From Pseudovibrio exalbescens (lineage in GTDB: Bacteria > Pseudomonadota > Alphaproteobacteria > Rhizobiales > Stappiaceae): a DNA stretch of 64,000 bases. Numbering within the stretch: position 1 is the first letter of the stretch; every line of letters starts with the position of its first letter. Below, in pieces: positions 38,501 to 45,934 of this stretch. The notes beneath the pieces are model-generated. The model was not told where the DNA came from, did no database searches, and saw only the letters and a program-made list of their open reading frames with translations. The translations under genes were made by a program, and so were the position numbers. The stretch is from contig NZ_JAQZAJ010000002.1 in assembly GCF_028737195.1 (NCBI RefSeq), positions 434,001 to 498,000 of the forward strand, in the 5' to 3' direction.

Positions 38501-38995
38501 ATGACGGTAGAACGGAAGCGACAGGCATTTCATGGGTTTATTATGTTTTATGCATTTATTGCTGTTTTCTCGCTGCTCTTACTGTTTGTCGCGCGCATTG
38601 TCATACAAAATCGCCGCTTTCCTGTGCATCTCGGCTACGGTCAGAGTGGCTTCTCGGAGCTAGATGGCAAGCCGAACTGGGTTAGCAGTCAAACCCAACA
38701 CCGAAACAAGCGCGTTGCACCACTGCCATTCAAGGGCAGTCTTTCTGACACTCAGGAAGCTGTTCGAACGGCGCTCACCCAGCTCGGTGGCAATGAGATT
38801 TTATCGCAAACGGATTCATTCTGGCATGTGGTGTTCACAACGCCGACCTTGCGCTTTCACGATGATCTGGAACTCTACTTTGATCAGGACACAGCGCTCA
38901 TTCAATATCGATCCAAATCCAGAAGCGGCACCTCGGATCTGGGGCTCAATCGCAGGCGCTACGAGGCGTTTTCAAGCATATACACAGCGCTTTGA
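38501..38995 (+). CDS. DUF1499 family protein, membrane-anchored
   Basis: The 164-residue protein has one membrane helix near the N-terminus (about 12-36, FIMFYAFIAVFSLLLLFVA) and a soluble domain outside it. The soluble part carries the DUF1499 landmarks: KPNWVSSQT near 62, PLPFKG, a middle helix, WHVVFTTPTLRFHDDLELYF, and the ending RSKSRSGTSDLGLNRRRYEAF. The function of this family is not known. It is convergent with recR, with six bases between stops. Confidence 0.85.
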   Translation: MTVERKRQAFHGFIMFYAFIAVFSLLLLFVARIVIQNRRFPVHLGYGQSGFSELDGKPNWVSSQTQHRNKRVAPLPFKGSLSDTQEAVRTALTQLGGNEILSQTDSFWHVVFTTPTLRFHDDLELYFDQDTALIQYRSKSRSGTSDLGLNRRRYEAFSSIYTAL

Positions 38996-39001
38996 TCATG
39001 C

Positions 39002-39613
39002 CTAAAAGTTGGTGCGGGCTCGCATCGCCTGCGACAGCGTGCCTTCATCCAGATAGTCCAGCTCACCCCCGACCGGGACGCCATGGGCAAGGCGCGTAAC
39101 CTTTACTGTGTCAAACCGAGCGAGTTGGTCGGTGATGTAGTGCGCTGTCGTTTGGCCTTCCACGGTCGCGTTAACAGCCAGAATAACTTCCGCAACACGA
39201 CCTTCTTCGACACGCTCAACGAGCTTGTTGATATTGAGGTCATCGGGCCCAACGCCATCCAACGGCGATAGCGTGCCGCCGAGCACGTGATATTGGGCGC
39301 TGAGCGCGGAAGCCCTCTCCAAGGCCCAAAGGTCCGAGACATCTTCAACGACAATAATGGTGGAGGCATCTCGGCGAGGATCGGTGCAAATGGTGCAGGG
39401 ATCGGAGGTATCTACCGTGCCGCAGGTTGAGCAAACGCACACTTTCTCAACGGCAACGCCCATTGCTTCAGCCAGGGGGATAAGCAGCTGGTCTTTTTTC
39501 TGCACGAGGTGCAGTGCTGCGCGCCGGGCAGATCGTGGCCCCAAACCTGGCAATTTGGAAAGCAGTTGGATCAGGCGTTCGATTTCGGGGCCGGCGACTT
39601 TGCGTGTGCTCAT
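39002..39613 (-). CDS. recR: Recombination mediator protein RecR
   Basis: DNA-binding clamp of the RecFOR pathway for gap repair. The 203-residue protein has an N-terminal helix-hairpin-helix ([15 protein letters not shown]), a zinc finger with cysteines around residues 59-76 ([16 protein letters not shown]), a Toprim domain ([13 protein letters not shown]) and a Walker-B-like end. The ATG at 39613 is chosen over the in-frame ATG at 39673: the extra 20 codons include a perfect hairpin and are not part of the family. It follows ybaB and dnaX, the classic dnaX-ybaB-recR order. Confidence 0.95.
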   Translation of the reverse strand: MSTRKVAGPEIERLIQLLSKLPGLGPRSARRAALHLVQKKDQLLIPLAEAMGVAVEKVCVCSTCGTVDTSDPCTICTDPRRDASTIIVVEDVSDLWALERASALSAQYHVLGGTLSPLDGVGPDDLNINKLVERVEEGRVAEVILAVNATVEGQTTAHYITDQLARFDTVKVTRLAHGVPVGGELDYLDEGTLSQAMRARTNF

Positions 39614-39645
39614 GAAACTGCTTGCGCTTTGGGATAGATAACTTG

Positions 39646-39668
39646 GCGCGGCAGGATGTCTGCCGCGC
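39646..39668 (-). repeat. Perfect inverted repeat between ybaB and recR
   Basis: GCGCGGCAG at 39646-39654 and CTGCCGCGC at 39660-39668 are perfect complements with a five-base loop. No T-run follows on either strand, so it is not a simple terminator; it may stabilise the upstream message or slow read-through. Confidence 0.7.
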
Positions 39669-39689
39669 GGCATAATCAGACCTGTGGGT

Positions 39690-40010
39690 TTAGAATGGCA
39701 GTTTCATACCGGCAGGCAGACCAAGGTCAGACATCATTTCCTGCGTTTTTTCTTGAACCAAAGCTTCACCCTTGGCCTTTGCATCGTTGTGTGCTGCCAG
39801 AATCAGGTCTTCCAAGACTTCAGCGTCCTCTGGCTTGACCAAAGACGGGTCGATCTTGAGCCCCGTCATTTCGCCTTTGCCGTTCAGCGTTACAACGACC
39901 AGACCTGCGCCTGCGGTACCTTCAACAGACAGCTCATTCACCGCTGCCTGGAGGTCACCCATCTGCTGCTGCATCTGTTTGGCCTGCTTCATCATTTTCA
40001 GAAAGTCCAT
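39690..40010 (-). CDS. ybaB: YbaB/EbfC family nucleoid-associated protein
   Basis: The 106-residue DNA-binding protein forms a dimer with tweezer-like helices. The start at 40010 has AGGAGA six bases upstream and opens the family sequence [20 protein letters not shown]; in-frame codons further upstream are not used. It lies 86 bases after dnaX and 77 bases before recR, the usual place for this gene. Confidence 0.94.
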   Translation of the reverse strand: MDFLKMMKQAKQMQQQMGDLQAAVNELSVEGTAGAGLVVVTLNGKGEMTGLKIDPSLVKPEDAEVLEDLILAAHNDAKAKGEALVQEKTQEMMSDLGLPAGMKLPF

Positions 40011-40095
40011 GGGACATCTCCTTACAACTGGAATCGCGGCAGACACTGGTTCGCTGCCTTTTCTTTTTAGTTCTTAGGCAAATTGGATTTGCGAA

Positions 40096-41952
40096 CTAAA
40101 GCTCTTCATCCATATCGAGGCCATCAAGAGCTTCGTCAAGCAGTAAGTCACTTTCGAGACTCTGTTCATCCTCATCCTTTTTGAGGACCTTCACGTCCAC
40201 CACTTTCGCACCTGGGAAGGCCTTCAGCAAGGCGGCGACCTCTGGGTCTGAATGAGCGGCGGTCACCAGCTGGCGCTGGTTGGCCTGCTTTTCCTCATAA
40301 AGGGTCGGGCGCCCCTGTTCCCGGCTCACTGCCACGATCCAACGGCGGCCCGTCCATTCGGTAAGCTTGCGTCCCAGCTCGCCCGCTGCATCTGGTGAGG
40401 CTTCTTCAGTTGGCTGAACTTCAATGCGGCCGGGCTCAAAGTTTACAAGACGTAGTGCGCGCTCGATCGTCACCTTCATGGGAATGTCGCGCATTTTTGC
40501 GGCGCACTCGGCCACATCCTGCCAGCTTCGCAGAGCGATCTTCTCGACAACCTCAGGTCCCGCGGCTGGCTGTGCCTGAGCAACTGCCGCAATTGCCGAC
40601 CCGGTGCCAGCCACGCTTTGCAAGCGCGGTGGGGTAGGGCTGGCATTTGAACCGGACGGAGCAGAGGTGGCGGTGTTTGAAGACGAAGCTGCACCGCCAG
40701 CAGTTGGTGCTCCGCCTAAATTAAAACCCCCGGATTTGAGAAGCTTGAGGGCTTCCTCCGGATCCGGCAAGTCCGCAGCATAACACAGCCTCACCAACAC
40801 CATATCCGCCGCTGCCAGAGGTTTGGGTGCGGTTTGGGTTTCAGTGATGCCCTTCAGCAGAATTTGCCAACTGCGAGACAGCACGCGCATAGAGAGCTGC
40901 TCAGCAAACTGTTGGCCTCGGGTTCGCTCTGCTTCGGTCACGCTGGCGTCGTCACCCGCGCGAGGCACGGCCTTCAGGCGTGTTACAAGGTGAGTGAAAT
41001 CAGCAAGATCAGAAAGGACTACGGCCGGATCTGCGCCAACATCATATTGCGCTTTCAGCTCTTCTAGTGAGCTGGCGATGTCGCCCTTCATCACGTGATC
41101 GAACAGATCAATGATGCGAGAACGGTCGGCGAGGCCCAGCATCTGGCGCACATCTTCTTCGCCGATATGGCCTGCCCCATGGGCAATAGCCTGATCCAGC
41201 AGAGAAAGCGAGTCACGCGCAGAGCCTTCACCAGCGCGCGCGATGAGCGTCAGCGCTTCATCGGAAATCTCGATGCCTTCGTTTGTGGAGATGCGACGCA
41301 GCAGGCTGAGGAGCGTCCCGGACTCAATGCGGCGCAAATCAAAGCGTTGGCAGCGCGAGAGCACGGTCACCGGTACTTTCCGGATTTCAGTGGTCGCGAA
41401 GATAAATTTTACGTGCTCTGGCGGTTCTTCCAGCGTCTTCAAAAGGCCGTTGAACGCTGCATTGGAGAGCATATGCACTTCGTCGATGATGTAGACTTTG
41501 TAGCGCGCATTTGCTGGGCGATAACGCACCGCCTCGGTGATCTCGCGAATGTCGCCAATGCCAGTGTGAGAGGCGGCGTCCATTTCGATGACATCAACAT
41601 GCCGGCCTTCCATAATGGCCTGACAGTGAGCCCCCATCTTGTCGAGATGGATGGTTGGGCGGTCTACCTCCCCCGGAATCTCATAGTTCAGCGCTCGCGC
41701 CAGAATACGGGCGGTGGAGGTTTTACCAACACCGCGAACACCCGTCAGCATCCAGGCTTGAGCAATGCGTCCGGTCTCAAACGCATTTTGCAGCGTTTTG
41801 ACCATGGGCTCCTGACCATAGAGGTCATCAAAGGTGCTGGGGCGATATTTGCGCGCAAGAACACGATATCCGCTCTCCGTTGTCTTGGAAGAGCTGGCTG
41901 GCGCATCGGCGTTGTGTGGTTGGCTGGTCTGGTCTACCTGAACGTCGTCCAT
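40096..41952 (-). CDS. dnaX: DNA polymerase III subunit gamma/tau
   Basis: Clamp-loader ATPase. The 618-residue protein (ATG at 41952, with GGGG five bases before) has an AAA+ domain with Walker A GVRGVGKTSTAR near residue 70, Walker B IIDEVHML, and the sensor segment SRCQRF. C-terminal to about residue 370 is a proline/alanine/serine-rich linker and a tau-type domain ending in an acidic tail. The zinc module between Walker A and B normally has four cysteines; only one (AHCQAI) remains, so zinc binding is unlikely. There is no obvious A-AAA-AAG frameshift site at the usual place for a short gamma form. A TTG at 41964 would add four residues. Confidence 0.95.
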   Translation of the reverse strand: MDDVQVDQTSQPHNADAPASSSKTTESGYRVLARKYRPSTFDDLYGQEPMVKTLQNAFETGRIAQAWMLTGVRGVGKTSTARILARALNYEIPGEVDRPTIHLDKMGAHCQAIMEGRHVDVIEMDAASHTGIGDIREITEAVRYRPANARYKVYIIDEVHMLSNAAFNGLLKTLEEPPEHVKFIFATTEIRKVPVTVLSRCQRFDLRRIESGTLLSLLRRISTNEGIEISDEALTLIARAGEGSARDSLSLLDQAIAHGAGHIGEEDVRQMLGLADRSRIIDLFDHVMKGDIASSLEELKAQYDVGADPAVVLSDLADFTHLVTRLKAVPRAGDDASVTEAERTRGQQFAEQLSMRVLSRSWQILLKGITETQTAPKPLAAADMVLVRLCYAADLPDPEEALKLLKSGGFNLGGAPTAGGAASSSNTATSAPSGSNASPTPPRLQSVAGTGSAIAAVAQAQPAAGPEVVEKIALRSWQDVAECAAKMRDIPMKVTIERALRLVNFEPGRIEVQPTEEASPDAAGELGRKLTEWTGRRWIVAVSREQGRPTLYEEKQANQRQLVTAAHSDPEVAALLKAFPGAKVVDVKVLKKDEDEQSLESDLLLDEALDGLDMDEEL

Positions 41953-42053
41953 AAGGCCCCGCAATAAACGCTACTGAAAAAGCAGCTGCCACTACCCCGG
42001 CCATTCAAGACGAAGACCGGCCGCTTGTCGAGGTAAGGCGCGGGGAAAAAGAG

Positions 42054-42160
42054 GTGGGAGGCTGGCACGGTGACCCGTACCGATGCTCGTTGGGGCTGCT
42101 TCCTTCCGGACCTGACCCGGTTGGCGAGTGGCTCGTCCACCACCAACCTCCCGGCCCCTG
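42054..42160 (-). ncRNA. ffs: Signal recognition particle RNA, small bacterial (4.5S) type
   Basis: The conserved SRP domain is present on the minus strand: GTCAGGTCCGGAAGGAAGCA with the GGAA tetraloop and symmetrical and asymmetrical loops that bind Ffh. The ends pair as GGGAGGTTGG with CCAGCCTCCC, closing a single long hairpin of about 105 bases without an Alu domain. A T-run (TCTTTTTCC, 42044-42052) follows as terminator. It lies between dnaX and nudC in an intergenic region. Ends are approximate by a few bases. Confidence 0.93.
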
Positions 42161-42331
42161 TATGGTCGTTTTTTATTAGCTTTGCAAGTGGCCTCGTGGA
42201 GGAATGTGGACGATTTGAACTCATGGCATGTTCAAGAGACCTTCACACAGCTTGTTCATGGAAGGGGTTGCGCTTGAGGCTCTGAAGGAGTTCAGTGAGG
42301 CGCTTTGAATATTTTGAGGAATTGCTCTGAA

Positions 42332-43294
42332 ATGACTGTGCCATGGACACCGCAGGAGGCCTCGTCCTTCCTTTGTTTCTCCGGAAACCAGCTTGATAGA
42401 AGAGCTGGGTCAAGGTCCAAGAGTGCCTGGATTTCGGAAGTGGAGGCGCAGGCCTCCACCGTTTATGCACTCGCAACTGCCGGTCATTTCGTTCTGTCAA
42501 AGAGCGGAGGCACATCCTGCTTTCTAAGCAAGGAGGAGCTGGCCGCATTTCCAGTTTCCGGGGCTGAAAGAGCTTTTCTGGGCTTTGACAACAGCCGAAA
42601 CGGCCGCCCGGTCTTTGCACTCCAGTTCCAGTCGGATCCGGAAGTGTTGAAGGAACAACTCGCTGTAGACGGACTGTTTGAGCTCGCACCACTACGTGGC
42701 ATCGCCGTTAGTCAGATGATCAGTCATGAAGATATGGGTGTGCTGGCGCAGGCGAACGCGCTTCTGAATTGGCATCGTACGCATCCCAAATGCTCAAGAT
42801 GCGGCGGTGATACGAAAATGTCTGAGGCAGGATATCGCCGCGATTGCCCCTCGTGTGAGGCACAGCATTTTCCCCGTACCGATCCCTGCGTCATCATGTT
42901 GATACAAAACCAGAAGGGGGAGGCTCTTCTCGGGCGTCCGCATAACTTGCCGGAGAACCTCTTCACGACACTTGCGGGTTTTGTGGAACCCGGCGAAACC
43001 TTCGAAGACGCGGTGCGCCGTGAAACTTTCGAGGAATCGGGCATTCGCGTGGGCAATGTCCGCTATATCGCCAGCCAGCCGTGGCCGTTTCCATCCAACA
43101 TTATGATGGGCTTTTTTGGTGAAGCACTGACAACAGAGTTGAACGTAGACTATGAAGAAATGTTCGATTGTCGATGGTTTACGAAGAGTGAAGTCGAAGA
43201 AATGCTAAATGGAACGACGAAAACTGGTTATTTTTGCCCGCCAGAAATCTCAATAGCGCATCACTTAATCAGACTATTTGTGCAAGGAAGCTAA
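42332..43294 (+). CDS. nudC: NADH/NAD pyrophosphatase, Nudix family (NudC)
   Basis: Hydrolyses NAD(H) to NMN(H) and AMP and removes NAD caps from RNA. The 320-residue protein has an N-terminal domain, a zinc ribbon (KCSRCGGDT and CPSCEAQHFPRTDP), the Nudix box GFVEPGETFEDAVRRETFEE, and the NudC signature SQPWPFPS just after it. Starts at 42332 (ATG) or 42305 (TTG, with GAGG four bases before) are both possible; the first is preferred because it is ATG. The histidine-phosphatase-like gene follows after 44 bases on the same strand. Confidence 0.94.
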   Translation: MTVPWTPQEASSFLCFSGNQLDRRAGSRSKSAWISEVEAQASTVYALATAGHFVLSKSGGTSCFLSKEELAAFPVSGAERAFLGFDNSRNGRPVFALQFQSDPEVLKEQLAVDGLFELAPLRGIAVSQMISHEDMGVLAQANALLNWHRTHPKCSRCGGDTKMSEAGYRRDCPSCEAQHFPRTDPCVIMLIQNQKGEALLGRPHNLPENLFTTLAGFVEPGETFEDAVRRETFEESGIRVGNVRYIASQPWPFPSNIMMGFFGEALTTELNVDYEEMFDCRWFTKSEVEEMLNGTTKTGYFCPPEISIAHHLIRLFVQGS

Positions 43295-43338
43295 ACGCAA
43301 GCCGGTATAAGATCGCCGCGCTATTAGAGGGAGGTGAT

Positions 43339-43953
43339 ATGGCGACTTGCATTTATCTTACGCACCCGAATGTGGATGTTGATCCGGCGATTCCGGTTGC
43401 AAGCTGGGATCTGTCCGATGAGGGCATCACACGCATGAAGGCGGGTCTGCGGCAGCCTTGGTTGCTCTCCGTGGACCATGTCATCACGAGCTCCGAGAAA
43501 AAGGCAATAGAAACCGGTCGCATCATCGCCAATCACTTGGGTGTCGAATGTTGGAGTGAGGCGGGATTGCAAGAAAACGACCGCTCCTCAACTGGCTATC
43601 TGCCGGAAGAAGAGTTTGAAGAAGTGGCAAACGAGTTTTTTGCTCGGCCTGCGGTCAACATTCGTGGTTGGGAGCGCGCGCTCGATGCACAAACGCGCAT
43701 CGTCTCAGCCATCAAAGGGGCGCTCGCCAAACTTCCTGATGACGAAACGGTTTTGTTCGCCGGACATGGCGGTGTGGGCAGCCTGTTGCGCTGCCATCTT
43801 ACCAACACCGGCATTTCCCGCGAATATGACCAGTACGCTGGCGGAGGCTGCTACTTCTTTTTTGACAGTGCCGATCTCACTGCGAAACGTGCAAGCGTGA
43901 AGGCAACCGAGTGGCGCCGGATTGAAGATCTTGAATCCGAGCTGGCCGGTTAA
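43339..43953 (+). CDS. Histidine phosphatase (phosphoglycerate mutase)-like protein with altered RHG motif
   Basis: The 204-residue protein starts at 43339, where GGGAGGTGAT precedes the ATG. The fold is recognisable: first strand CIYLTHPNVDVDPAIPVASW, SSEKKAIETG (like the TSxxxRaxxT segment), and a second histidine in FAGHGGVGSLL. The catalytic RHG at the N-terminus is THP: the histidine is kept, the arginine that binds phosphate is not. This is the branch with THP in place of RHG that I believe is widespread in alphaproteobacteria; its reaction is unknown. nudC lies upstream and an EI24 gene downstream, all on the plus strand. Confidence 0.82.
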   Translation: MATCIYLTHPNVDVDPAIPVASWDLSDEGITRMKAGLRQPWLLSVDHVITSSEKKAIETGRIIANHLGVECWSEAGLQENDRSSTGYLPEEEFEEVANEFFARPAVNIRGWERALDAQTRIVSAIKGALAKLPDDETVLFAGHGGVGSLLRCHLTNTGISREYDQYAGGGCYFFFDSADLTAKRASVKATEWRRIEDLESELAG

Positions 43954-44032
43954 GGCTCTTGGCGTGACTTGAGAAATGCGGTTTGGCAGCTTATGTCCAC
44001 TGTCGAAGCTGTTTTGTGAAGAGTTGAAACCA

Positions 44033-44707
44033 ATGATTGCTGCTGCGTTGCGGTCGTTCTCTCAGGTATTCCAGCCGGAATATCGACATATCCTGCTGAA
44101 GTCTATCGGCTTGACCATTGGCTTGCTGGCGGTGATCTGGATCGTAATTCAGGCGCTGTTTGCAAACTTCGTCGAGCTGCCATACCCATGGTTGGAGACT
44201 GTTTTGGGCATTCTCACGGGTGTGGGTGCCTTTATCGGGTTGGGGTTCCTGATCGCGCCCGCTTCAGCTTTGTTTGTGGCCTTTTACCAGGACGACATTG
44301 CCGAGCTGGTTGAACAGCGTGATTACCCATATGATCCCTCCGGCAAAGCGCTGCCCGTCCTACAGTCACTCGGGATCGCCTTAAAGTTTCTTGGTGTGGT
44401 CATTTTGGGCAATATTTGCGCGTTGCTTTTGCTTTTGGTTCCGGGTGTGAATCTGGTCGCCTTCTTTCTCGTCAATGGTTATTTGCTCGGTCGAGAATTC
44501 TTCGAGTTCGCAGCGATGCGGTTCATGTCGCCAGAAGATGCCCGCGCATTGAGAAGGGCGAATGGGGGCACAGTGTTCTTCGGTGGCCTTCTCATCGCAT
44601 TGGTGCTTGCCGTGCCAATCCTGAACCTGATCACGCCGATGTTTGCCACAATCTATATGGTTCACATCTTCAAGCAGTTGCGAGGACGCGCCCCCGTGGC
44701 CGCTTAG
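44033..44707 (+). CDS. EI24-domain (CysZ-like) membrane protein
   Basis: The 224-residue protein has about four to five membrane helices in two blocks (about 25-95 and 120-215). Its C-terminal block contains the family pattern GREFFEFAAMRFMSPEDARA followed by LNLITPMFATIYMVHIFKQL. EI24/CysZ proteins in enterobacteria take up sulfate, but alphaproteobacterial members are uncharacterised, so the name is by family only. Start at 44033 (ATG) is preferred over an in-frame ATG 57 bases upstream, since the sequence MIAAALRSFSQVFQPEYR fits family N-termini. Confidence 0.82.
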   Translation: MIAAALRSFSQVFQPEYRHILLKSIGLTIGLLAVIWIVIQALFANFVELPYPWLETVLGILTGVGAFIGLGFLIAPASALFVAFYQDDIAELVEQRDYPYDPSGKALPVLQSLGIALKFLGVVILGNICALLLLLVPGVNLVAFFLVNGYLLGREFFEFAAMRFMSPEDARALRRANGGTVFFGGLLIALVLAVPILNLITPMFATIYMVHIFKQLRGRAPVAA

Positions 44708-44866
44708 TGCCTTGTTCACTTTGTGTGCGACTTAGGTTCTAGATCCAGACCTCAGCTTCCATCGTTTAAAGATGTGCTGATGGGTCTGCGGTACGCCGCT
44801 ACACGCGCGTGCTTGCTCCTTGTGGCGCAGGGTAAACTGGATATGAGTGTCCTGAAAAATAGCTAC

Positions 44867-44886
44867 AATTTTCAGAAATGAAAATT
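44867..44886. repeat. Perfect palindrome 1 upstream of sdhC
   Basis: AATTTTCA at 44867-44874 and TGAAAATT at 44879-44886, separated by GAAA. It could be an operator or a hairpin. Confidence 0.75.
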
Positions 44887-44892
44887 ATGAGG

Positions 44893-44910
44893 CAAAAACT
44901 CTAGTTTTTG
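44893..44910. repeat. Perfect palindrome 2 upstream of sdhC
   Basis: CAAAAACT at 44893-44900 and AGTTTTTG at 44903-44910 with a two-base centre. It begins seven bases after palindrome 1. Confidence 0.75.
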
Positions 44911-45032
44911 CGGTGGTTGGATTCAGTGTTTTCCCTGATTCTTGATGGCGTTTCTGTACAGTTTTTTTGCGCTTAATGCGCTGAAAAATCAAAGGTTTTC
45001 GAGAGATGCGCAATCTAATCCCTTCGGATGCT

Positions 45033-45061
45033 TTGACGCACCCATTCGTTGGAGTTATTAG
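45033..45061 (+). promoter_or_regulatory. Possible sigma-70 promoter of the sdh operon
   Basis: TTGACG at 45033-45038 and TATTAG at 45056-45061, spaced by 17 bases, lie about 75 bases before the sdhC ATG. Pattern only. Confidence 0.4.
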
Positions 45062-45134
45062 ACACCAGTGCAACGCCTTGTTTTATTTACGCTTACGTAA
45101 ACGTCAGCGTAGGCAAGGGACGGGAGAGGTTTAA

Positions 45135-45533
45135 ATGGCGAATGCTGACTTTAAGGCCAACAGGCCACTGTCGCCCCATCTTCAGGTCTATCGCCTGATC
45201 CTGACGATGCTTATGTCGATCCTGCACCGTATAACGGGCGCAGGTCTGTACTTCGGTACGATCCTAATGGCGTTTTGGCTTATCTGCGCGGCATCGGGCC
45301 CGGAAGCCTATGAATTTGCCAATGGCGTGTTCGGATCATGGATCGGCCGGCTTATCCTATTCGGCTTCACCTGGGCTCTGGTGCACCACATGCTAGGTGG
45401 GTTGCGCCACTTCGTTTGGGACATGGGCCGCGGTTTCCAGCTCGAAGCAGCAAACTGGATGGCCAAGGCCACCATCATTGGTTCCGTAAGCTTGACGATC
45501 CTTCTATGGATTATCGGCTACGTGGTCCGTTAA
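45135..45533 (+). CDS. sdhC: Succinate dehydrogenase cytochrome b556 subunit
   Basis: Membrane anchor of complex II with three helices. The 132-residue protein begins RPLSPHLQVYRLILTMLMSI, the quinone-site helix, and has the family signature SILHRITGAGLYFG; the heme-ligand histidine lies in LVHHMLGGLRHFVWD near residue 90. First gene of sdhC-sdhD-sdhA. The ATG at 45135 has GGGAGAGG upstream. Confidence 0.96.
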   Translation: MANADFKANRPLSPHLQVYRLILTMLMSILHRITGAGLYFGTILMAFWLICAASGPEAYEFANGVFGSWIGRLILFGFTWALVHHMLGGLRHFVWDMGRGFQLEAANWMAKATIIGSVSLTILLWIIGYVVR

Positions 45534-45546
45534 AAGGAGAGAGCCG

Positions 45547-45930
45547 ATGACTGACATGCGCACTCCACTCGGGAAGGTTCGCGGGCTGGGTTCTGCAAAA
45601 GACGGAACCCAACATTTTTGGCGTCAACGCGTTACAGCGGTTGCCAACGTGTTCTTGATCACCTTCTTTGTGTTTCTGGTTATCTCCCTGCAGGGGTCCG
45701 ATTATCAGACCTTCGTTGAGACGATGCAAAACCCGCTCGTTTCCGTGCTGATGCTCTTGGTAATCCTTGTTGGCTGCTACCACATGAAATTGGGTATGCA
45801 GGTGATCATCGAAGATTATGTACACACCGAAGGGCTGAAACTGCTTGCTCTGATGGGCAACATCTTTTTTTCATCCTTCATCGCACTAGCTTCCGCTGTA
45901 GCAGTGCTTAAGATCAGCTTCGGAGGCTGA
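45547..45930 (+). CDS. sdhD: Succinate dehydrogenase hydrophobic membrane anchor subunit
   Basis: Second anchor of complex II. The 127-residue protein has three helices, with [20 protein letters not shown] opening the first and [20 protein letters not shown] carrying the histidine and the conserved DYVH pattern of SdhD. AAGGAGAG lies before the ATG, 13 bases after sdhC. Confidence 0.95.
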   Translation: MTDMRTPLGKVRGLGSAKDGTQHFWRQRVTAVANVFLITFFVFLVISLQGSDYQTFVETMQNPLVSVLMLLVILVGCYHMKLGMQVIIEDYVHTEGLKLLALMGNIFFSSFIALASAVAVLKISFGG

Positions 45931-45934
45931 ATAC

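Larger units (their letters stand above)
44708..45134. other. Gene-free region upstream of the sdh operon with stacked palindromes
   Basis: About 430 bases with no credible gene. It includes two perfect, AT-rich inverted repeats within 45 bases (44867-44886 and 44893-44910), a third GCGC hairpin (44969-44981) and a plausible promoter pair closer to sdhC. The composition is more AT-rich than the flanks. It may hold the sdh control region or a small RNA; neither is proved. Confidence 0.5.

Noticed and set aside
40096-40300. Possible programmed frameshift in dnaX at CTC-AAA-AAG
   Set aside because: Only five A in a row, close to the C-terminus and not followed by a clear stem; too weak to call.
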